The notes: generated from the letters alone by a model not told the origin. A DNA stretch of 64,000 bases from Thalassotalea sp. 42_200_T64 (GCA_002162925.1 MABC01000053.1:82535-146534); one strand, 5' to 3'. Numbered from the stretch's first letter, positions 20,850-33,613 are shown. Program-made: numbers and translations.

Positions 20850-21239
20850 ATGGCTAAAACACCTACGCGTACTAAACGTCGCGTTAAAAAACAAGTTGCT
20901 GATGGCATGGCTCATATCCATGCTTCTTTCAACAACACAATCGTAACTCTTACCGACAGACAAGGTAATGCTTTATCTTGGGCAACTGCAGGTGGTTCAG
21001 GTTTCCGTGGTTCACGTAAATCTACTCCATTCGCTGCACAGGTTGCTGCTGATCGTGCTGGTAAAGTAGCACAAGAGTTTGGTTTGAAGAATATTGAAGT
21101 ATTCGTCAAAGGTCCAGGTCCAGGTCGTGAATCTGCAATCCGTGCCTTAAATGCTGCTGGTTTTAAAATCACCAACATTACTGACGTTACTCCGATTCCT
21201 CATAATGGTTGTCGTCCACCTAAGAAACGTCGCGTTTAA
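20850..21239 (+). CDS. rpsK: 30S ribosomal protein S11
   Basis: [43 protein letters not shown]. Confidence 0.98.
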   Translation: MAKTPTRTKRRVKKQVADGMAHIHASFNNTIVTLTDRQGNALSWATAGGSGFRGSRKSTPFAAQVAADRAGKVAQEFGLKNIEVFVKGPGPGRESAIRALNAAGFKITNITDVTPIPHNGCRPPKKRRV

Positions 21240-21260
21240 TAGGTCTGTTGGAGAAATAAC

Positions 21261-21881
21261 ATGGCAAGATATTTAGGCCCAAAGCTAAAGCTTAGCCGCC
21301 GCGAAGGAACAGACTTGTTCCTTAAAAGTGGTGTTAGGGCAATTGATACTAAATGTAAGATCGAAACTATTCCTGGTCAGCATGGCGCCCGTCGCGGTCG
21401 TTTATCTGACTATGGTGTGATGCTTCGCGAAAAACAAAAAGTTCGTCGTATTTACGGTGTTCTTGAGAAGCAGTTCCGTAATTACTACAAACAAGCTGCT
21501 CGTCTTAAAGGCAACACAGGTGAAAACTTGTTAAACCTTTTAGAAGTGCGCTTAGACAACGTTGTTTACCGTATGGGTTATGCATCAACACGTGCAGAAG
21601 CTCGTCAACTCGTTAGCCACAAAGCTATCGTAGTTAACGGTATAGTTGTTAATATTCCATCTTTCGCTGTTAAGCCAGAAGATACTGTTTCAATTCGTGA
21701 GAAGTCTAAAACTCAAGCGCGCATCGCTGCTGCTTTAGAATTAGCGGACCAACGTGAGAAGCCAGTCTGGGTTGAAGTTGATAATAAGAAAATGGAAGGT
21801 ACGTTTAAACGTTACCCAGATCGTTCTGATTTATCAGCAGAAATTAACGAACAGTTGATTGTCGAGCTTTACTCGAAATAA
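21261..21881 (+). CDS. rpsD: 30S ribosomal protein S4
   Basis: [24 protein letters not shown]. Confidence 0.98.
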   Translation: MARYLGPKLKLSRREGTDLFLKSGVRAIDTKCKIETIPGQHGARRGRLSDYGVMLREKQKVRRIYGVLEKQFRNYYKQAARLKGNTGENLLNLLEVRLDNVVYRMGYASTRAEARQLVSHKAIVVNGIVVNIPSFAVKPEDTVSIREKSKTQARIAAALELADQREKPVWVEVDNKKMEGTFKRYPDRSDLSAEINEQLIVELYSK

Positions 21882-21906
21882 AGCTGAACTTTAAGAGAGG
21901 ACAATA

Positions 21907-22896
21907 ATGCAGGGTTCTGTAACCGAATTCCTTAAGCCGAAACTAGTTGGTATTGAAAATATCAGCGACACTCGCGCAAAGGTAACTTTGGAACCACTTG
22001 AACGTGGTTTTGGTCATACTTTAGGTAATGCGTTACGCCGCATCCTACTTTCTTCTATGCCAGGTTGTGCCGTGACGGAAGTAGAAATTGATGGTGTATT
22101 GCATGAATACAGTAGTAAAGAAGGTGTGCAAGAAGACATCATCGAAATTCTGTTAAACCTTAAAGGTTTGGCGATTGGTTTAGAAGGCAAAACTGAAGCA
22201 GTTTTAACTTTAACTAAGTCGGGTGAAGGCCCTGTAACGGCCGCTGATATTCAGCATGATGGTGATGTAGAAATCGCTAATCCTGCACACGTTATCTGTA
22301 ATTTAACAGGTGACGGTTCTATCAGCATGCGTATCAAGGTAGAAATGGGTCGTGGTTACGTTCCAGCTTCTGTCCGTCGCAACGCCGAGGAAGAAGATCG
22401 CGCAATTGGTCGTTTACTCGTTGACGCATCTTTCAGTCCTGTTGAAAGAATTGCTTATGATGTTGACTCGGCTCGAGTTGAGCAACGCACTGACTTAGAT
22501 AAGCTAGTTATCGACATGGAAACTAACGGTACGTTAGATCCAGAAGAGGCGATTCGTCGTGCATCAACCATCTTAGCCGAACAGCTAGATGCGTTTGTTG
22601 ACTTACGCGATGTTAAAGAAGTTGAGCCGGAAGAAGTTAAACCTGCTTTCGACCCAATCTTACTTCGTCCAGTTGATGATTTAGAACTAACAGTTCGTTC
22701 AGCCAACTGTTTGAAAGCAGAAGCGATTCAGTACATTGGTGACTTAGTACAGCGTGCAGAAGTAGAACTTCTTAAAACACCTAATTTAGGTAAGAAGTCT
22801 CTCACTGAAATCAAAGACGTGTTAGCGTCTCGTGGCTTATCTCTAGGCATGCGCCTAGAAAACTGGCCACCTGAAAGCATTGCTGATAACGACTAA
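21907..22896 (+). CDS. rpoA: RNA polymerase subunit alpha
   Basis: [20 protein letters not shown]..., [20 protein letters not shown]. Confidence 0.98.
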   Translation: MQGSVTEFLKPKLVGIENISDTRAKVTLEPLERGFGHTLGNALRRILLSSMPGCAVTEVEIDGVLHEYSSKEGVQEDIIEILLNLKGLAIGLEGKTEAVLTLTKSGEGPVTAADIQHDGDVEIANPAHVICNLTGDGSISMRIKVEMGRGYVPASVRRNAEEEDRAIGRLLVDASFSPVERIAYDVDSARVEQRTDLDKLVIDMETNGTLDPEEAIRRASTILAEQLDAFVDLRDVKEVEPEEVKPAFDPILLRPVDDLELTVRSANCLKAEAIQYIGDLVQRAEVELLKTPNLGKKSLTEIKDVLASRGLSLGMRLENWPPESIADND

Positions 22897-22937
22897 GTCG
22901 ATCACAATTTAATAGTTTAAGAGATAAGGATTAACTT

Positions 22938-23345
22938 ATGCGCCATCGTAAAAGCGGTCGCCAGTTAAACCGTAATAGTAGTCATCGCCAGGCGATGTTC
23001 CGCAATATGGCAAGTTCTCTAGTTAAGCACGGTGTTATTAAAACTACTGTTGCTAAAGCTAAAGAACTACGTCGCGTTGTTGAGCCACTAATTACATTGG
23101 CTAAAACAGATAGCGTTGCAAATCGTCGTTTGGCATTTGCTCGCACACGCGATCAAGAAGTAGTTGGTTTATTATTTACAGATCTTGGTCCTCGTTACCA
23201 AGAACGTCCAGGTGGTTACACTCGCATTTTAAAATGTGGTTTCCGTACTGGTGATAAAGCACCTATGGCTTATATTGAACTTGTAGACCGTCCAGCAGTT
23301 GAAGAAATTGTTGAAGACGTTGAAGAAGTTTCAGAAGAAGCATAA
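22938..23345 (+). CDS. rplQ: 50S ribosomal protein L17
   Basis: [28 protein letters not shown]. Confidence 0.98.
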   Translation: MRHRKSGRQLNRNSSHRQAMFRNMASSLVKHGVIKTTVAKAKELRRVVEPLITLAKTDSVANRRLAFARTRDQEVVGLLFTDLGPRYQERPGGYTRILKCGFRTGDKAPMAYIELVDRPAVEEIVEDVEEVSEEA

Positions 23346-23368
23346 ATCGAGTTATTATAATTCGAATA

Positions 23369-23396
23369 AAAAGAGTCCTTAGGGACTCTTTTTTTT
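23369..23396 (+). terminator. Rho-independent terminator after rplQ
   Basis: AAAGAGTCC-TTA-GGGACTCTTTTTTTT. Confidence 0.9.
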
Positions 23397-23420
23397 GGTA
23401 AATGTAAGCACGTTTTGAAG

Positions 23421-23575
23421 CATGGGGGTTCCGTGTCAACTGCTCGCTGTCAAGCATGGAGGTTCCAAATCAAGTTTGGAATGACGGTGAACATTTTCTA
23501 AGAATATTGAAGTTTTCACGATGCTTATTTATTTACGCCACGTCATCCCGTGCTTGCCACGGGACCTCCTAAATT
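23421..23575. repeat. REP-like interspersed imperfect inverted repeat
   Basis: GGAGGTTCCAAATCAAGTTTGGAATGACG versus the reverse complement of CGTCATCCCGTGCTTGCCACGGGACCTCC. Confidence 0.5.
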
Positions 23576-23687
23576 GACAGCGTGCACTGCTTATCGACGC
23601 TTCAGAACGCTCTTTTCACCACTCACCTTGACGTCCCCACTTATAATCCGTACTGTGGTAGGTTGTATTGTTATGTAAGTGAATCCA

Positions 23688-24590
23688 ATGTCAGATCGAA
23701 ATCCAATAATTGCAGTTACCGGCTCATCCGGTGCAGGTACATCAACCACGATGGGCGCTTTTGAGCACATCTTTCGCTCTCTGAACATTAACCCTGCAAT
23801 CGTCGAAGGGGACAGCTTTCACCGATTTACTCGGCCGGAAATGGATCTTGAAAAAAGAAAAGCAAAAGCCGAAGGCACTAAAGTCAGTTATTTTGGCGAT
23901 GTGGCAAATGATTTTGACGCCCTGGAAAAATTATTCAAAGACTTTGGTGAACGCGGCGAAGGTAAGATGCGCCGTTATCTGCATACTTTTGATGAAGCCG
24001 TACCCTATAACCAAATGCCTGGTACTTTTACCCCGTGGGAGCCATTAGGGAAAGATTCTGACCTGTTATTTTATGAAGGCCTCCATGGTGGTGTGGTTAC
24101 TGAAAAAAATGACGTTGCCAAGCATGTAGACCTGTTAATCGGTATGGTGCCTATAGTGAATCTGGAGTGGATCCAAAAAATCATACGAGATACCAACAAA
24201 AGAGGGCACTCGAGAGAGGCCGTTAATGAAAGTATTGTCAGAAGCATGGAAGATTACTTTAATTTTATCACCCCGCAGTTTTCTCGTACCCACATTAATT
24301 TTCAACGGGTGCCAACGGTGGATACATCAAACCCGTTTAGCGCAAAAGTGATCCCTAGTGCCGATGAAAGCTTCGTAGTGATCCGCTTTCGAGAAATGAA
24401 AAATGTAGATTTTCCGTTTTATTTGCGGATGATCGATGGCTCTTTTATGTCTCGGGTAAATACTCTTGTGGTACCTGGCGGAAAAATGAGTTTTGCCATG
24501 GAGCTAATCTTGAAACCCTTGATAGCCAATATCATTGAAAAAAAGCAAGCGGCGAGTAAGCAAATCGATTGGATGCAGACGTATAAGTGA
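23688..24590 (+). CDS. prkB: Phosphoribulokinase-like protein (PrkB)
   Basis: MSDRNPIIAVTGSSGAGTSTT P-loop; VEGDSFHRFTRPEMD; track starts at 23679. Confidence 0.9.
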   Translation: MSDRNPIIAVTGSSGAGTSTTMGAFEHIFRSLNINPAIVEGDSFHRFTRPEMDLEKRKAKAEGTKVSYFGDVANDFDALEKLFKDFGERGEGKMRRYLHTFDEAVPYNQMPGTFTPWEPLGKDSDLLFYEGLHGGVVTEKNDVAKHVDLLIGMVPIVNLEWIQKIIRDTNKRGHSREAVNESIVRSMEDYFNFITPQFSRTHINFQRVPTVDTSNPFSAKVIPSADESFVVIRFREMKNVDFPFYLRMIDGSFMSRVNTLVVPGGKMSFAMELILKPLIANIIEKKQAASKQIDWMQTYK

Positions 24591-24644
24591 ATCCAGTGAA
24601 CTGCACTTGAAAAGAAAAAAACAGGGTACCTTGTACCTGTTCCG

Positions 24645-25048
24645 TTACTTTTCCACAATCTCAAAGTCATGCGTAATCTTCACTGCCTTATTCACATTAA
24701 TGCCACCGAACAATACTTATCAGCAGATAATGCGACCGCTCTTTCTACATGCTTGGCACTTACCCCTGTGCCTTTGATGATAAAGTGTAAATGGATATCA
24801 GAGAATACACGCGGTACTGTGTCAACTCGTGTGCCGTTAATTTCAACGATACAGTCGCTGATGTTTTGACGAGATTTTTCCAGAATACTGACCACATCCA
24901 CCGATGAACAGCAGCCTAATGACAATAATATATTTTCTAGCGGGCTGACTGCATTATTGCCACCGTTAGCATCCATTAGAATGCTGTGACCACTTTCTGA
25001 GGTGCCCATAAACATCTCATCGCTAACCCATTGTACTTTTGCTTTCAT
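24645..25048 (-). pseudogene. yhfA: OsmC-family protein (YhfA-like) with a 3' frameshift
   Basis: Track ORF ends ...DKYCSVALM*; the shifted frame continues GGINVNKAVKITHDFEIVEK* to 24645. One-nt indel near 24703..24710. Confidence 0.7.
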
Positions 25049-25062
25049 GATTATTTCCTAGA

Positions 25063-25861
25063 TTATTGTACGTTCGTGCTCTCAAAAATTTTGTCTGCTG
25101 ATGCGGCAACAAAATCATTATATAAATTACCACAACGTTTTGGGTAGCGTTTGGCAAATTCATAGAAGCAGCTTGGTATTTTTGCCACTTGATCCGAAAA
25201 CTTAACACTTACCTTATCAGCCATGGTCGAAGATTGCTCGAGTAACACGTCAGCATCGCCTTTAATTTCACCACCGGCAGCATTTAAGCTAAAACCACCA
25301 TTCTTCACCGCCTGATTAAGTTCGATAATGCAGTCGAAATCTTCTAGGTGATTAATGCTCACAGTAAAGTGATTAGCTCTGTAGCCCCATGCCGATAACC
25401 AGGCGGCATACTCGCTTTCTTTTAGCAGAGTTTGGTATTCTTCATAACTGACTTGCCAATGAGTGCCTGAGTATAAAAATGACTGACTTTCAACTTTACT
25501 AGTGTCAACAATAGCAACAATACGGTTAATTATCTGTTGAGCTGGTAGCGATAACTTTTCCACTAACAACTCGCTGATAAATACTTTTGGCAAAGTATTG
25601 TCGGGATGTTCAAAGTGCTTAGCGTACATTTTTTTTCGCTTCAAAATGATACTCTCCACACTGTTGGTAGCCAAGGCTAAGTAGATGCTTAGCGAGTTTT
25701 TCAATGCCCACTTTGTCTAAGTTAAAGGTACGGTAGGCAACATGATCATTTACAAGATCTTTGCCTGTGCTTAAAAGTTGATGAACTTTGCCGGCAGACG
25801 GTGTAACCGCTAAGTACTGCTGCCAGATGTGGTCAAATAGTGTGGTGATTTTGGCGCTCAT
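25063..25861 (-). pseudogene. DUF1338 protein (HglS/YdcJ-like) split by a frameshift at an A8 tract
   Basis: ORF 25619..25861 ends ...CGEYHFEAKKNVR*; ORF 25063..25704 continues MYAKHFEHPDN.... T8 on + strand at 25629..25636; seven As would restore EAKKMYAKHF. Confidence 0.75.
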
Positions 25862-25996
25862 GGTGTCCCCTTAGAAAATGAACAATATAATGAATTTTAA
25901 TGAAACTTGCAACTATAGTAGTATTTATAATATAATTGTGAGGTTCGACTAAAAAATAGGACGATGCGTGCGGAAAGTTTGGATTGTTGTAACTCC

Positions 25997-26071
25997 CCGA
26001 CGAAGGAGCCTACCTCGTCGGAAAATTTAGATATTATCGATTGCTTTGAAAAAGCAGGGACGGAGCCCTGC
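25997..26071. repeat. Two adjacent perfect hairpins in the DUF1338/astD intergenic region
   Basis: CCGACGA-aggagcctacc-TCGTCGG (25997..26021) and GCAGGG-acgga-GCCCTGC (26054..26071). Confidence 0.6.
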
Positions 26072-26100
26072 AATTTGTATTGAATACGATAAGGTAAGCA

Positions 26101-27570
26101 TTAGATACTTAAGCCCGGGCTCAATTGAGCAGGAAGTTGTACTTTTTCGGCCTCTACTGAGGCAACTGGGAATGCACAGTAATCAGCGGCATAAAAGGCA
26201 CTGGCTCTATGGTTACCACTGTCTCCAATACCACCAAATGGCGCAGCACCGCTGGCACCGGTAATGGGTTTGTTCCAGTTTACAATGCCGGCACGAATAC
26301 GCTTAAAGAAGTGGTTGTAGTGTTCTTCACTGTCACTTAACAGACCCGCAGATAAACCAAAGCTGGTATTGTTTGCTTCGACAATGGCGCTATCAAAGTC
26401 ATCAAAGCGATACACTTTTAATAATGGCCCAAAGTGTTCTTCATCAGGCATGTCTGCAATGGCTGTGACATCGACAATGCCAGGAGTAACAAAACCCGTG
26501 CCCGGCTTTTTGTGAGTAAGAGCGATTAAAGACGTTCCGCCTAGTTCAACCAGTTGCTCGTGCGCCGCGACTAACCCCAAAGCGGCACGTTCCGAGATCA
26601 TTGAGCCGATAAACGGTTGCTCTTCATCATTATAGTAACCAATTTTAATGGCTTTCGTGGCACTAATTAATTTTTCTAAAATCGCATCACCAGTGGCATT
26701 ATTCTCAATAAACAATCGGCGCGCACAAGTACAACGTTGACCTGTAGTAATAAAGGCTGATAGCATGATGTCGTGTACCGCGGCATTAACATCAGCAACA
26801 TCTTTCACGATCAATGGGTTATTACCACCCATTTCTAACGCTAGAATTTTTCCTGGTTTATCTGCAAATTGTTGGTGCAATAGCTTGCCTGTGGTTGAGC
26901 TACCAGTAAAGAATAAGCCATCAATACCTGGGTGGCTGGCTAACGCTTTACCGGTTTCAACTTCACCTTGTACCAGGTTAATTACGCCGGCAGGTAAACC
27001 TGCTTGCTCCCATAGTTTAAGCATTAACTCTGCAACCATAGGGGTTAATTCAGAAGGCTTGAATACTACAGTATTGCCAGCAATTAAGGCCGGTACAATA
27101 TGACCGTTAGGTAAATGACCCGGGAAATTGTATGGGCCAAATACGGCAACTACGCCATGTGGCTTATGACGAATAAACGCTTTAGCACCAGAAATAGGGT
27201 TTTCTACAGTACCCGTTCTGTCGTTATAGGCTTTAATGGATAAATTCACTTTCCCTATCATCGCGCCAGCTTCCGTACGAGTTTCCCAGATAGGCTTACC
27301 CGTTTCTTGTGCAATCGCGGTGGCAATTTTTTCTTTGTGTTCGGTTAACACATCCATGTAGCGTTTAATCACTACAAGACGGTGTTCGACACTGGCAAAA
27401 CCCCAATCTTCAAAAGCGATACGGGCACTATTTATCGCTTCGTTTACTTGTTCTGCGCTGGCAGATTCACCTTGCCAAATTACTTCGTTCAATGCCGGAT
27501 TTAATGAAGACATAGAGTTACCCATGCCTGGTAGCCATTGACCATTAATAAATTGTACTGAATTTGTCAT
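26101..27570 (-). CDS. astD: N-succinylglutamate 5-semialdehyde dehydrogenase
   Basis: ALDH fold: [34 protein letters not shown]; next to astA and argD/astC. Confidence 0.93.
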   Translation of the reverse strand: MTNSVQFINGQWLPGMGNSMSSLNPALNEVIWQGESASAEQVNEAINSARIAFEDWGFASVEHRLVVIKRYMDVLTEHKEKIATAIAQETGKPIWETRTEAGAMIGKVNLSIKAYNDRTGTVENPISGAKAFIRHKPHGVVAVFGPYNFPGHLPNGHIVPALIAGNTVVFKPSELTPMVAELMLKLWEQAGLPAGVINLVQGEVETGKALASHPGIDGLFFTGSSTTGKLLHQQFADKPGKILALEMGGNNPLIVKDVADVNAAVHDIMLSAFITTGQRCTCARRLFIENNATGDAILEKLISATKAIKIGYYNDEEQPFIGSMISERAALGLVAAHEQLVELGGTSLIALTHKKPGTGFVTPGIVDVTAIADMPDEEHFGPLLKVYRFDDFDSAIVEANNTSFGLSAGLLSDSEEHYNHFFKRIRAGIVNWNKPITGASGAAPFGGIGDSGNHRASAFYAADYCAFPVASVEAEKVQLPAQLSPGLSI

Positions 27571-27596
27571 TTTTACCTCTTACTAACACTACGAGT

Positions 27597-28613
27597 TTAA
27601 GTTGATGCAATTCTTACCTTGTCGCCATTGGCAACTTGTAAGGCATCGGCCGTTTGCTGGTCGATTGTCGCTAGATCATTCTCTAAATCGATATCTACTG
27701 GCATTAACACTGCTCTAAACTCACGGACTTTAGTGTTACATATCATTTGTTTATTGGTGGTAGTTACGCCACCAATGTTAATTGTTAAACGGCTTGAATT
27801 TCTGACCGTTTTAATTGATTTAAGTTGCGCTTCTACCGTCGGGCCAGCATCAAAAATGTCAACATAACCACGATTAATAAAACCTTCATTTTCTAATAAA
27901 CGTAAAGCCGGCACGGTTTGCTGATGTACCTTACCAATGACTTTCTGCGCTTCTTTACTTAACAAGCTGACATAAATGGGGTATTTAGGCATCAATTCGG
28001 CAATGAATTCTTTTCTTCCGATACCGGTCAAATAATCGGCGGTAGGAAAATCCATTGAAAAGAAGTGTTCTTCCAACCACTGCCAAAAAGGCGAGTTGCC
28101 ATTGTCATCAGATACCCCTCGCATTTCTGCGATCACCGTTTGATTGAAGCGATGTTGGTGTTCAGCCATAAATAATAAGCGGCATTTCGATAGGAAGCGG
28201 CCATAATTATTTATTCGATAATTATCGCGTAAATATAACGTGCACAATTCAGAGCTACCGGTGTAGTCGTTATTCAACGAAAGAATTTCAACGTTATTAT
28301 AAATATTGAGTTCGCGCGAAGAATGTACAACTTTACCGATATGGTAATGATAAAAAGCATCATTAAGGCCGACCGCGGCTTCTATGCCACTAGTGCCAAC
28401 CACTTCACCAGTTTCAAGGTCTTCCATGACAAACAAATACCCTTCATCACCGCAGGTTTCTACGGGTGTATGAAATGATTTGGTTGCGCGATTAATTCGG
28501 CTTACCAACAATTCTTCATTTACGGGTAAGGAAGTAAAGCCATGACCAGACTCCACGGCTATTTGATGCAAAACATCATAATCGCTACTGCGGATAGGGC
28601 GGATAATAACCAT
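27597..28613 (-). CDS. astA: Arginine N-succinyltransferase
   Basis: MVIIRPIRSSDYDVLHQIAVESGHGFTSLP. Confidence 0.95.
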   Translation of the reverse strand: MVIIRPIRSSDYDVLHQIAVESGHGFTSLPVNEELLVSRINRATKSFHTPVETCGDEGYLFVMEDLETGEVVGTSGIEAAVGLNDAFYHYHIGKVVHSSRELNIYNNVEILSLNNDYTGSSELCTLYLRDNYRINNYGRFLSKCRLLFMAEHQHRFNQTVIAEMRGVSDDNGNSPFWQWLEEHFFSMDFPTADYLTGIGRKEFIAELMPKYPIYVSLLSKEAQKVIGKVHQQTVPALRLLENEGFINRGYVDIFDAGPTVEAQLKSIKTVRNSSRLTINIGGVTTTNKQMICNTKVREFRAVLMPVDIDLENDLATIDQQTADALQVANGDKVRIAST

Positions 28614-28652
28614 AGTATTTTCTCTAAGATAGTAAGAGTTAAGGCCTAAACC

Positions 28653-29894
<1,242 letters not shown>

Positions 29895-30137
29895 CTAAAT
29901 GTAGCACAGGCTGTATATGGTTGTTGGTCTAATAGCGTATGCTCTCAACCAAAATTGAGTCAATATTATGCCAGAAATTTATGCGGTTGTCTTTGCTTGG
30001 GTAGCTTGGAGCCCAATAAAAATAAGGGGTTCTTAGGTTTTATTCAATATTTATGCATAACTATATTTGTTGATTTCACCTTAACTAATTAACTGCGCGA
30101 TAAATTCAAAGTAACAGTTATGCTACTTTTGGGATGA

Positions 30138-30485
30138 TCAATTAGGTAAGTGGTAAATGGCTTTTAATACCGACTGTTGAGAATTTGTCATGTTGATAAA
30201 TTTCATGCCGATGAAGAATTGGTTTTGCGAAACGCGGCGATTTACGATTAATCGCACCACAGTAGGTTCTAATTGTGGTTGTTCGCAAAATTTGATTTGA
30301 AACTGTGGCGGGTGATTACATTGTGCCAATATATTGTCGATGCATTGCTTATCAACAATAAGCTGGATACCAGAAAGTGAAAGATTTTTCGCATTCCCTA
30401 AAAAGGTATCGTTAGTTTCAGATAAAATGATAGAAACATTAAAATCTACATCTAGCCTGGGATGATACCTCCTCTCACTTAACAT
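30138..30485 (-). CDS. PilZ-domain protein
   Basis: ERRYHPRLDVDFNVSI... NLSLSGIQL; RxxxR and D/NxSxxG PilZ motifs. Confidence 0.75.
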   Translation of the reverse strand: MLSERRYHPRLDVDFNVSIILSETNDTFLGNAKNLSLSGIQLIVDKQCIDNILAQCNHPPQFQIKFCEQPQLEPTVVRLIVNRRVSQNQFFIGMKFINMTNSQQSVLKAIYHLPN

Positions 30486-30565
30486 GCTAACCTCTATTTT
30501 TATTATTAATTTATTATATTTACTCTAACATAATTTACTCAACAATGATTTTGTCCGTCGAAAGA

Positions 30566-31159
30566 TCAACGAGTCCTGCTTGAAATCGTTAGAAAATTTT
30601 GCAGTAATTGATGCCCTTGTTCGGTCAAAATCGACTCAGGATGAAACTGTACCCCCATTATGGGTAAATGCTTATGGCAAATACCCATAATTTCATCGAC
30701 TTGCCCTTTATCGTCTTCGGTCCAGGCGGTAACTGTTAATTCTGCGGGCAATCGGTCTTTATTGACAATTAAAGAATGATAGCGAGTGACCTGCAAAGGA
30801 TTATTCAGTTTAGCAAACACATTGCTATTATTGTGTTTAATTAATGACGTTTTGCCATGCATCACTTGCCTGGCTTTTTCTACTGCGCCGCCAAAATGCT
30901 GGGCGATACATTGATGGCCAAGGCAAACCCCTAAAATTGGAATTACCCCTGAAAATTGTTTGATAATGGCAAGAGATAAACCGGCACTACTTGGATCACA
31001 AGGACCTGGTGAAATAACGATGTGATCGGGCTTTAACTGTTTGATCGAGTCGATGGTTAGCTCATCATTTCTTTTAACTAATACTTCTTCACCTAAATGT
31101 TGAAAGTAGTGCACCAAATTAAAGGTAAAGGAGTCATAGTTATCGATCATTAACAGCAT
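30566..31159 (-). CDS. pabA: Aminodeoxychorismate/anthranilate synthase component II
   Basis: [43 protein letters not shown]. Confidence 0.93.
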   Translation of the reverse strand: MLLMIDNYDSFTFNLVHYFQHLGEEVLVKRNDELTIDSIKQLKPDHIVISPGPCDPSSAGLSLAIIKQFSGVIPILGVCLGHQCIAQHFGGAVEKARQVMHGKTSLIKHNNSNVFAKLNNPLQVTRYHSLIVNKDRLPAELTVTAWTEDDKGQVDEIMGICHKHLPIMGVQFHPESILTEQGHQLLQNFLTISSRTR

Positions 31160-31259
31160 TTAGGTTCCAAAAGTTAAGCCAAAGAAATAAAAAAGATATT
31201 ATACCCTATAAAGTTAGGCATTGAGCAAGTGTGGTTATGCCGTGTTCCAGGATAAGTAA

Positions 31260-32093
31260 TTACCTAATGTTGTTGGTATATACTGATGGCGTTTGAGTAG
31301 CAATTACTTCTACTTTATCGCCAATGTTTATAGTTCCCTGATTTAAAGCCACCAGGTTCTGACCAAAATACACTTGCAGGTCATCTGCCTTTCTAAATTT
31401 TTGCAAAGTTGCCATCGGTTCTTTATCTGAGCTACGTATTCCAGTTTGTTCATTCACCGTAGTAAACACACAGCGGCTGCAAGGCTTACTTATAGTAAAT
31501 TCGACTTCACCAATCCGTATTTTTTGCCAAGCATCTTCAGCAAATGCGGAGCAATTGCTAACCACCAGGTTTGGACGGAATTGTTCGATATTTACTGGAG
31601 ATGCTAGTTTTTGATTTAAGCAGAATAACGATGCTTCACTGATCAGCAATAATGGATAACCATCGGCAAAACTTAATTTTTTGTTATAATCTTTAACATT
31701 ACGCTCAGATTTATCTCCTAAAAAATAGACTTTGCAAGGTGAGTTAATGTACGTAGAAAACCACAGATCTATTTCATCATGACAGTGTTGCGAGAATATC
31801 TTGTCATTCCAGACTGAAATGTGTTGGTAGCATGCAGAAAAGTTTGTCCGATCGATATTTAAAACAGCCATGCCGGGGGCTTTTACCATTATTCCATCGG
31901 GAGTAATGCTGCAGGTAACTAATACCAACTTTGATTTAGTTCTGCCGGTAATAAACTTACCGTTTAAGTCGGTTATGACAAAATAGCGATCATGCTCTAA
32001 GCCAGTTTCCTGCACTAATGAGCTCGTCAATGAAAGCGCCTTTGTTGATTTTATCGGATAGCTGAAAATGCTGGTTAATTGTGCGTAACTCAT
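31260..32093 (-). CDS. MOSC-domain protein (YcbX-like)
   Basis: N-terminal MOSC beta-barrel YPIKSTKALSLTSSLV; FTISKPCSRCVFTTVNEQTG. Confidence 0.85.
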   Translation of the reverse strand: MSYAQLTSIFSYPIKSTKALSLTSSLVQETGLEHDRYFVITDLNGKFITGRTKSKLVLVTCSITPDGIMVKAPGMAVLNIDRTNFSACYQHISVWNDKIFSQHCHDEIDLWFSTYINSPCKVYFLGDKSERNVKDYNKKLSFADGYPLLLISEASLFCLNQKLASPVNIEQFRPNLVVSNCSAFAEDAWQKIRIGEVEFTISKPCSRCVFTTVNEQTGIRSSDKEPMATLQKFRKADDLQVYFGQNLVALNQGTINIGDKVEVIATQTPSVYTNNIR

Positions 32094-32222
32094 GATTTTC
32101 TCGTTAAAAACACCTGGGAGCTATCCATCTTAATGCACTCAATATAAATAAGAAAATTTAATAAATAATTCGGCTATAATAGCGTTTGCGCAGATACCAT
32201 AAATTCACCTTACAGGAAACTA

Positions 32223-33419
32223 ATGAGCAACAACTCGGTTAACTCCAAAATAATTTCGATCGCTGTCTTATTACCCTTGTTAGCATCAATCGTTGCTATT
32301 ACTCCGTTAGCAGTAGATTTATATTTGCCCGCTATGCCAATAATTGCTCAACACTTTGCAACGTCAATTGCCGATGTGCAAAATTCATTAAGTGTTTACC
32401 TGGCCGGCTATGCTAGCGGGTTATTACTTTTTGGACCTTTAGCAGATAAATTAGGGCGACGAAAGTTAGCTATTTTTGGCCTAACTTTTTTTTCATTAAC
32501 GTCTTTGTATTTGCCTTTAGCTGAAACCATTGATCAATTTATTACTTTGCGTTTTATCCAAGCATTTTGTGGCAGTGCCGCAACCGTCGTTGTGCCCGGT
32601 ATTATTCGTCAGTTTTATGGTAAAGATACGGCCAAAGGCATGTCTTATGTCAGCATGATAATGATGTTTGCCCCTATGCTGGCACCGACCATTGGCAGTG
32701 CAATAATGTACGTTGCCAGTTGGCAAGCGATGTTTTATTTCTTAGGATGCTATGGGTTCGTGATTTTAGTGGCGACGATATTAAAGTTGCCCGAAATGGA
32801 GCGAAAAAAACAGTCGAACCTTGAACATATATCTTTTTTTGGCAATTATAAAATTGTACTTTTCGAGCGGGAAGCACGCAAATATATATTAACATCGATG
32901 CTAGTTTCTTTAGCATTTTTCGCCTATTTAACGGCAATTCCTTTTGTCTACCTCGAGGTCTACCAAACCGGGGAATTTGTGTTCAGTTTTTTGTTTGGCA
33001 TCAATGTCGTCGCATTAATGATGGCGCAATTGATTAATACCAGATTCGTTGGCAAAATTGGCTCACAACGGATGTTGATCCTTGCGCTTTATATGGCATT
33101 GTTTAGTGCTCTTTGTTTAGTGTCGGTGAATATCCTGGAATTATCGTTATTTTGGACTGTGATCACAATTTTGCCATTAATGGGCAGCATTTCTTTAATT
33201 GCGGTAAATTCCGACTCCTTGATCTTGATTACTTTCGAAAATCAAACTGGCACAGCAACAGCGGTTATTGGCACCTTAAGGTTTGGTATTGGGGCGCTAG
33301 CAGGGCCTATTTTGGCTTATTATCACAATGACACCGCGTTACCCTTTACGGTTTTGATGCTAACCTCAATAATACTTGTGGGTCTTAGTCAATTTTCAAA
33401 CTTAACTCATAAAAAATGA
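32223..33419 (+). CDS. MFS drug transporter, Bcr/CflA type
   Basis: 12-TM; ITPLAVDLYLPAMPIIAQHF; GPLADKLGRRK. Confidence 0.88.
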   Translation: MSNNSVNSKIISIAVLLPLLASIVAITPLAVDLYLPAMPIIAQHFATSIADVQNSLSVYLAGYASGLLLFGPLADKLGRRKLAIFGLTFFSLTSLYLPLAETIDQFITLRFIQAFCGSAATVVVPGIIRQFYGKDTAKGMSYVSMIMMFAPMLAPTIGSAIMYVASWQAMFYFLGCYGFVILVATILKLPEMERKKQSNLEHISFFGNYKIVLFEREARKYILTSMLVSLAFFAYLTAIPFVYLEVYQTGEFVFSFLFGINVVALMMAQLINTRFVGKIGSQRMLILALYMALFSALCLVSVNILELSLFWTVITILPLMGSISLIAVNSDSLILITFENQTGTATAVIGTLRFGIGALAGPILAYYHNDTALPFTVLMLTSIILVGLSQFSNLTHKK

Positions 33420-33442
33420 GCCGGTATTTAATCAACTTGGTA

Positions 33443-33613
33443 TCAAGGCTCAGACTTATTAGACTTTTCTTTATCGGTTTTTAATTCGCTTTGTTGAATA
33501 CGCCATTTTTGCATTTCAGCCGTGTAGGTACCCCATACGCACGGGTTACAAGAACCGATTTCACAACATTCGCTCGCGGCCGGAGGTGTTGGTTGTTCAG
33601 TGAGGTTGGACAT
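33443..33613 (-). CDS. Cys-rich microprotein, oxidoreductase-like N-terminal domain type (copy A; absent from ORF track)
   Basis: Read directly: MSNLTEQPTPPAASECCEIGSCNPCVWGTYTAEMQKWRIQQSELKTDKEKSNKSEP*. Confidence 0.8.
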   Translation of the reverse strand: MSNLTEQPTPPAASECCEIGSCNPCVWGTYTAEMQKWRIQQSELKTDKEKSNKSEP

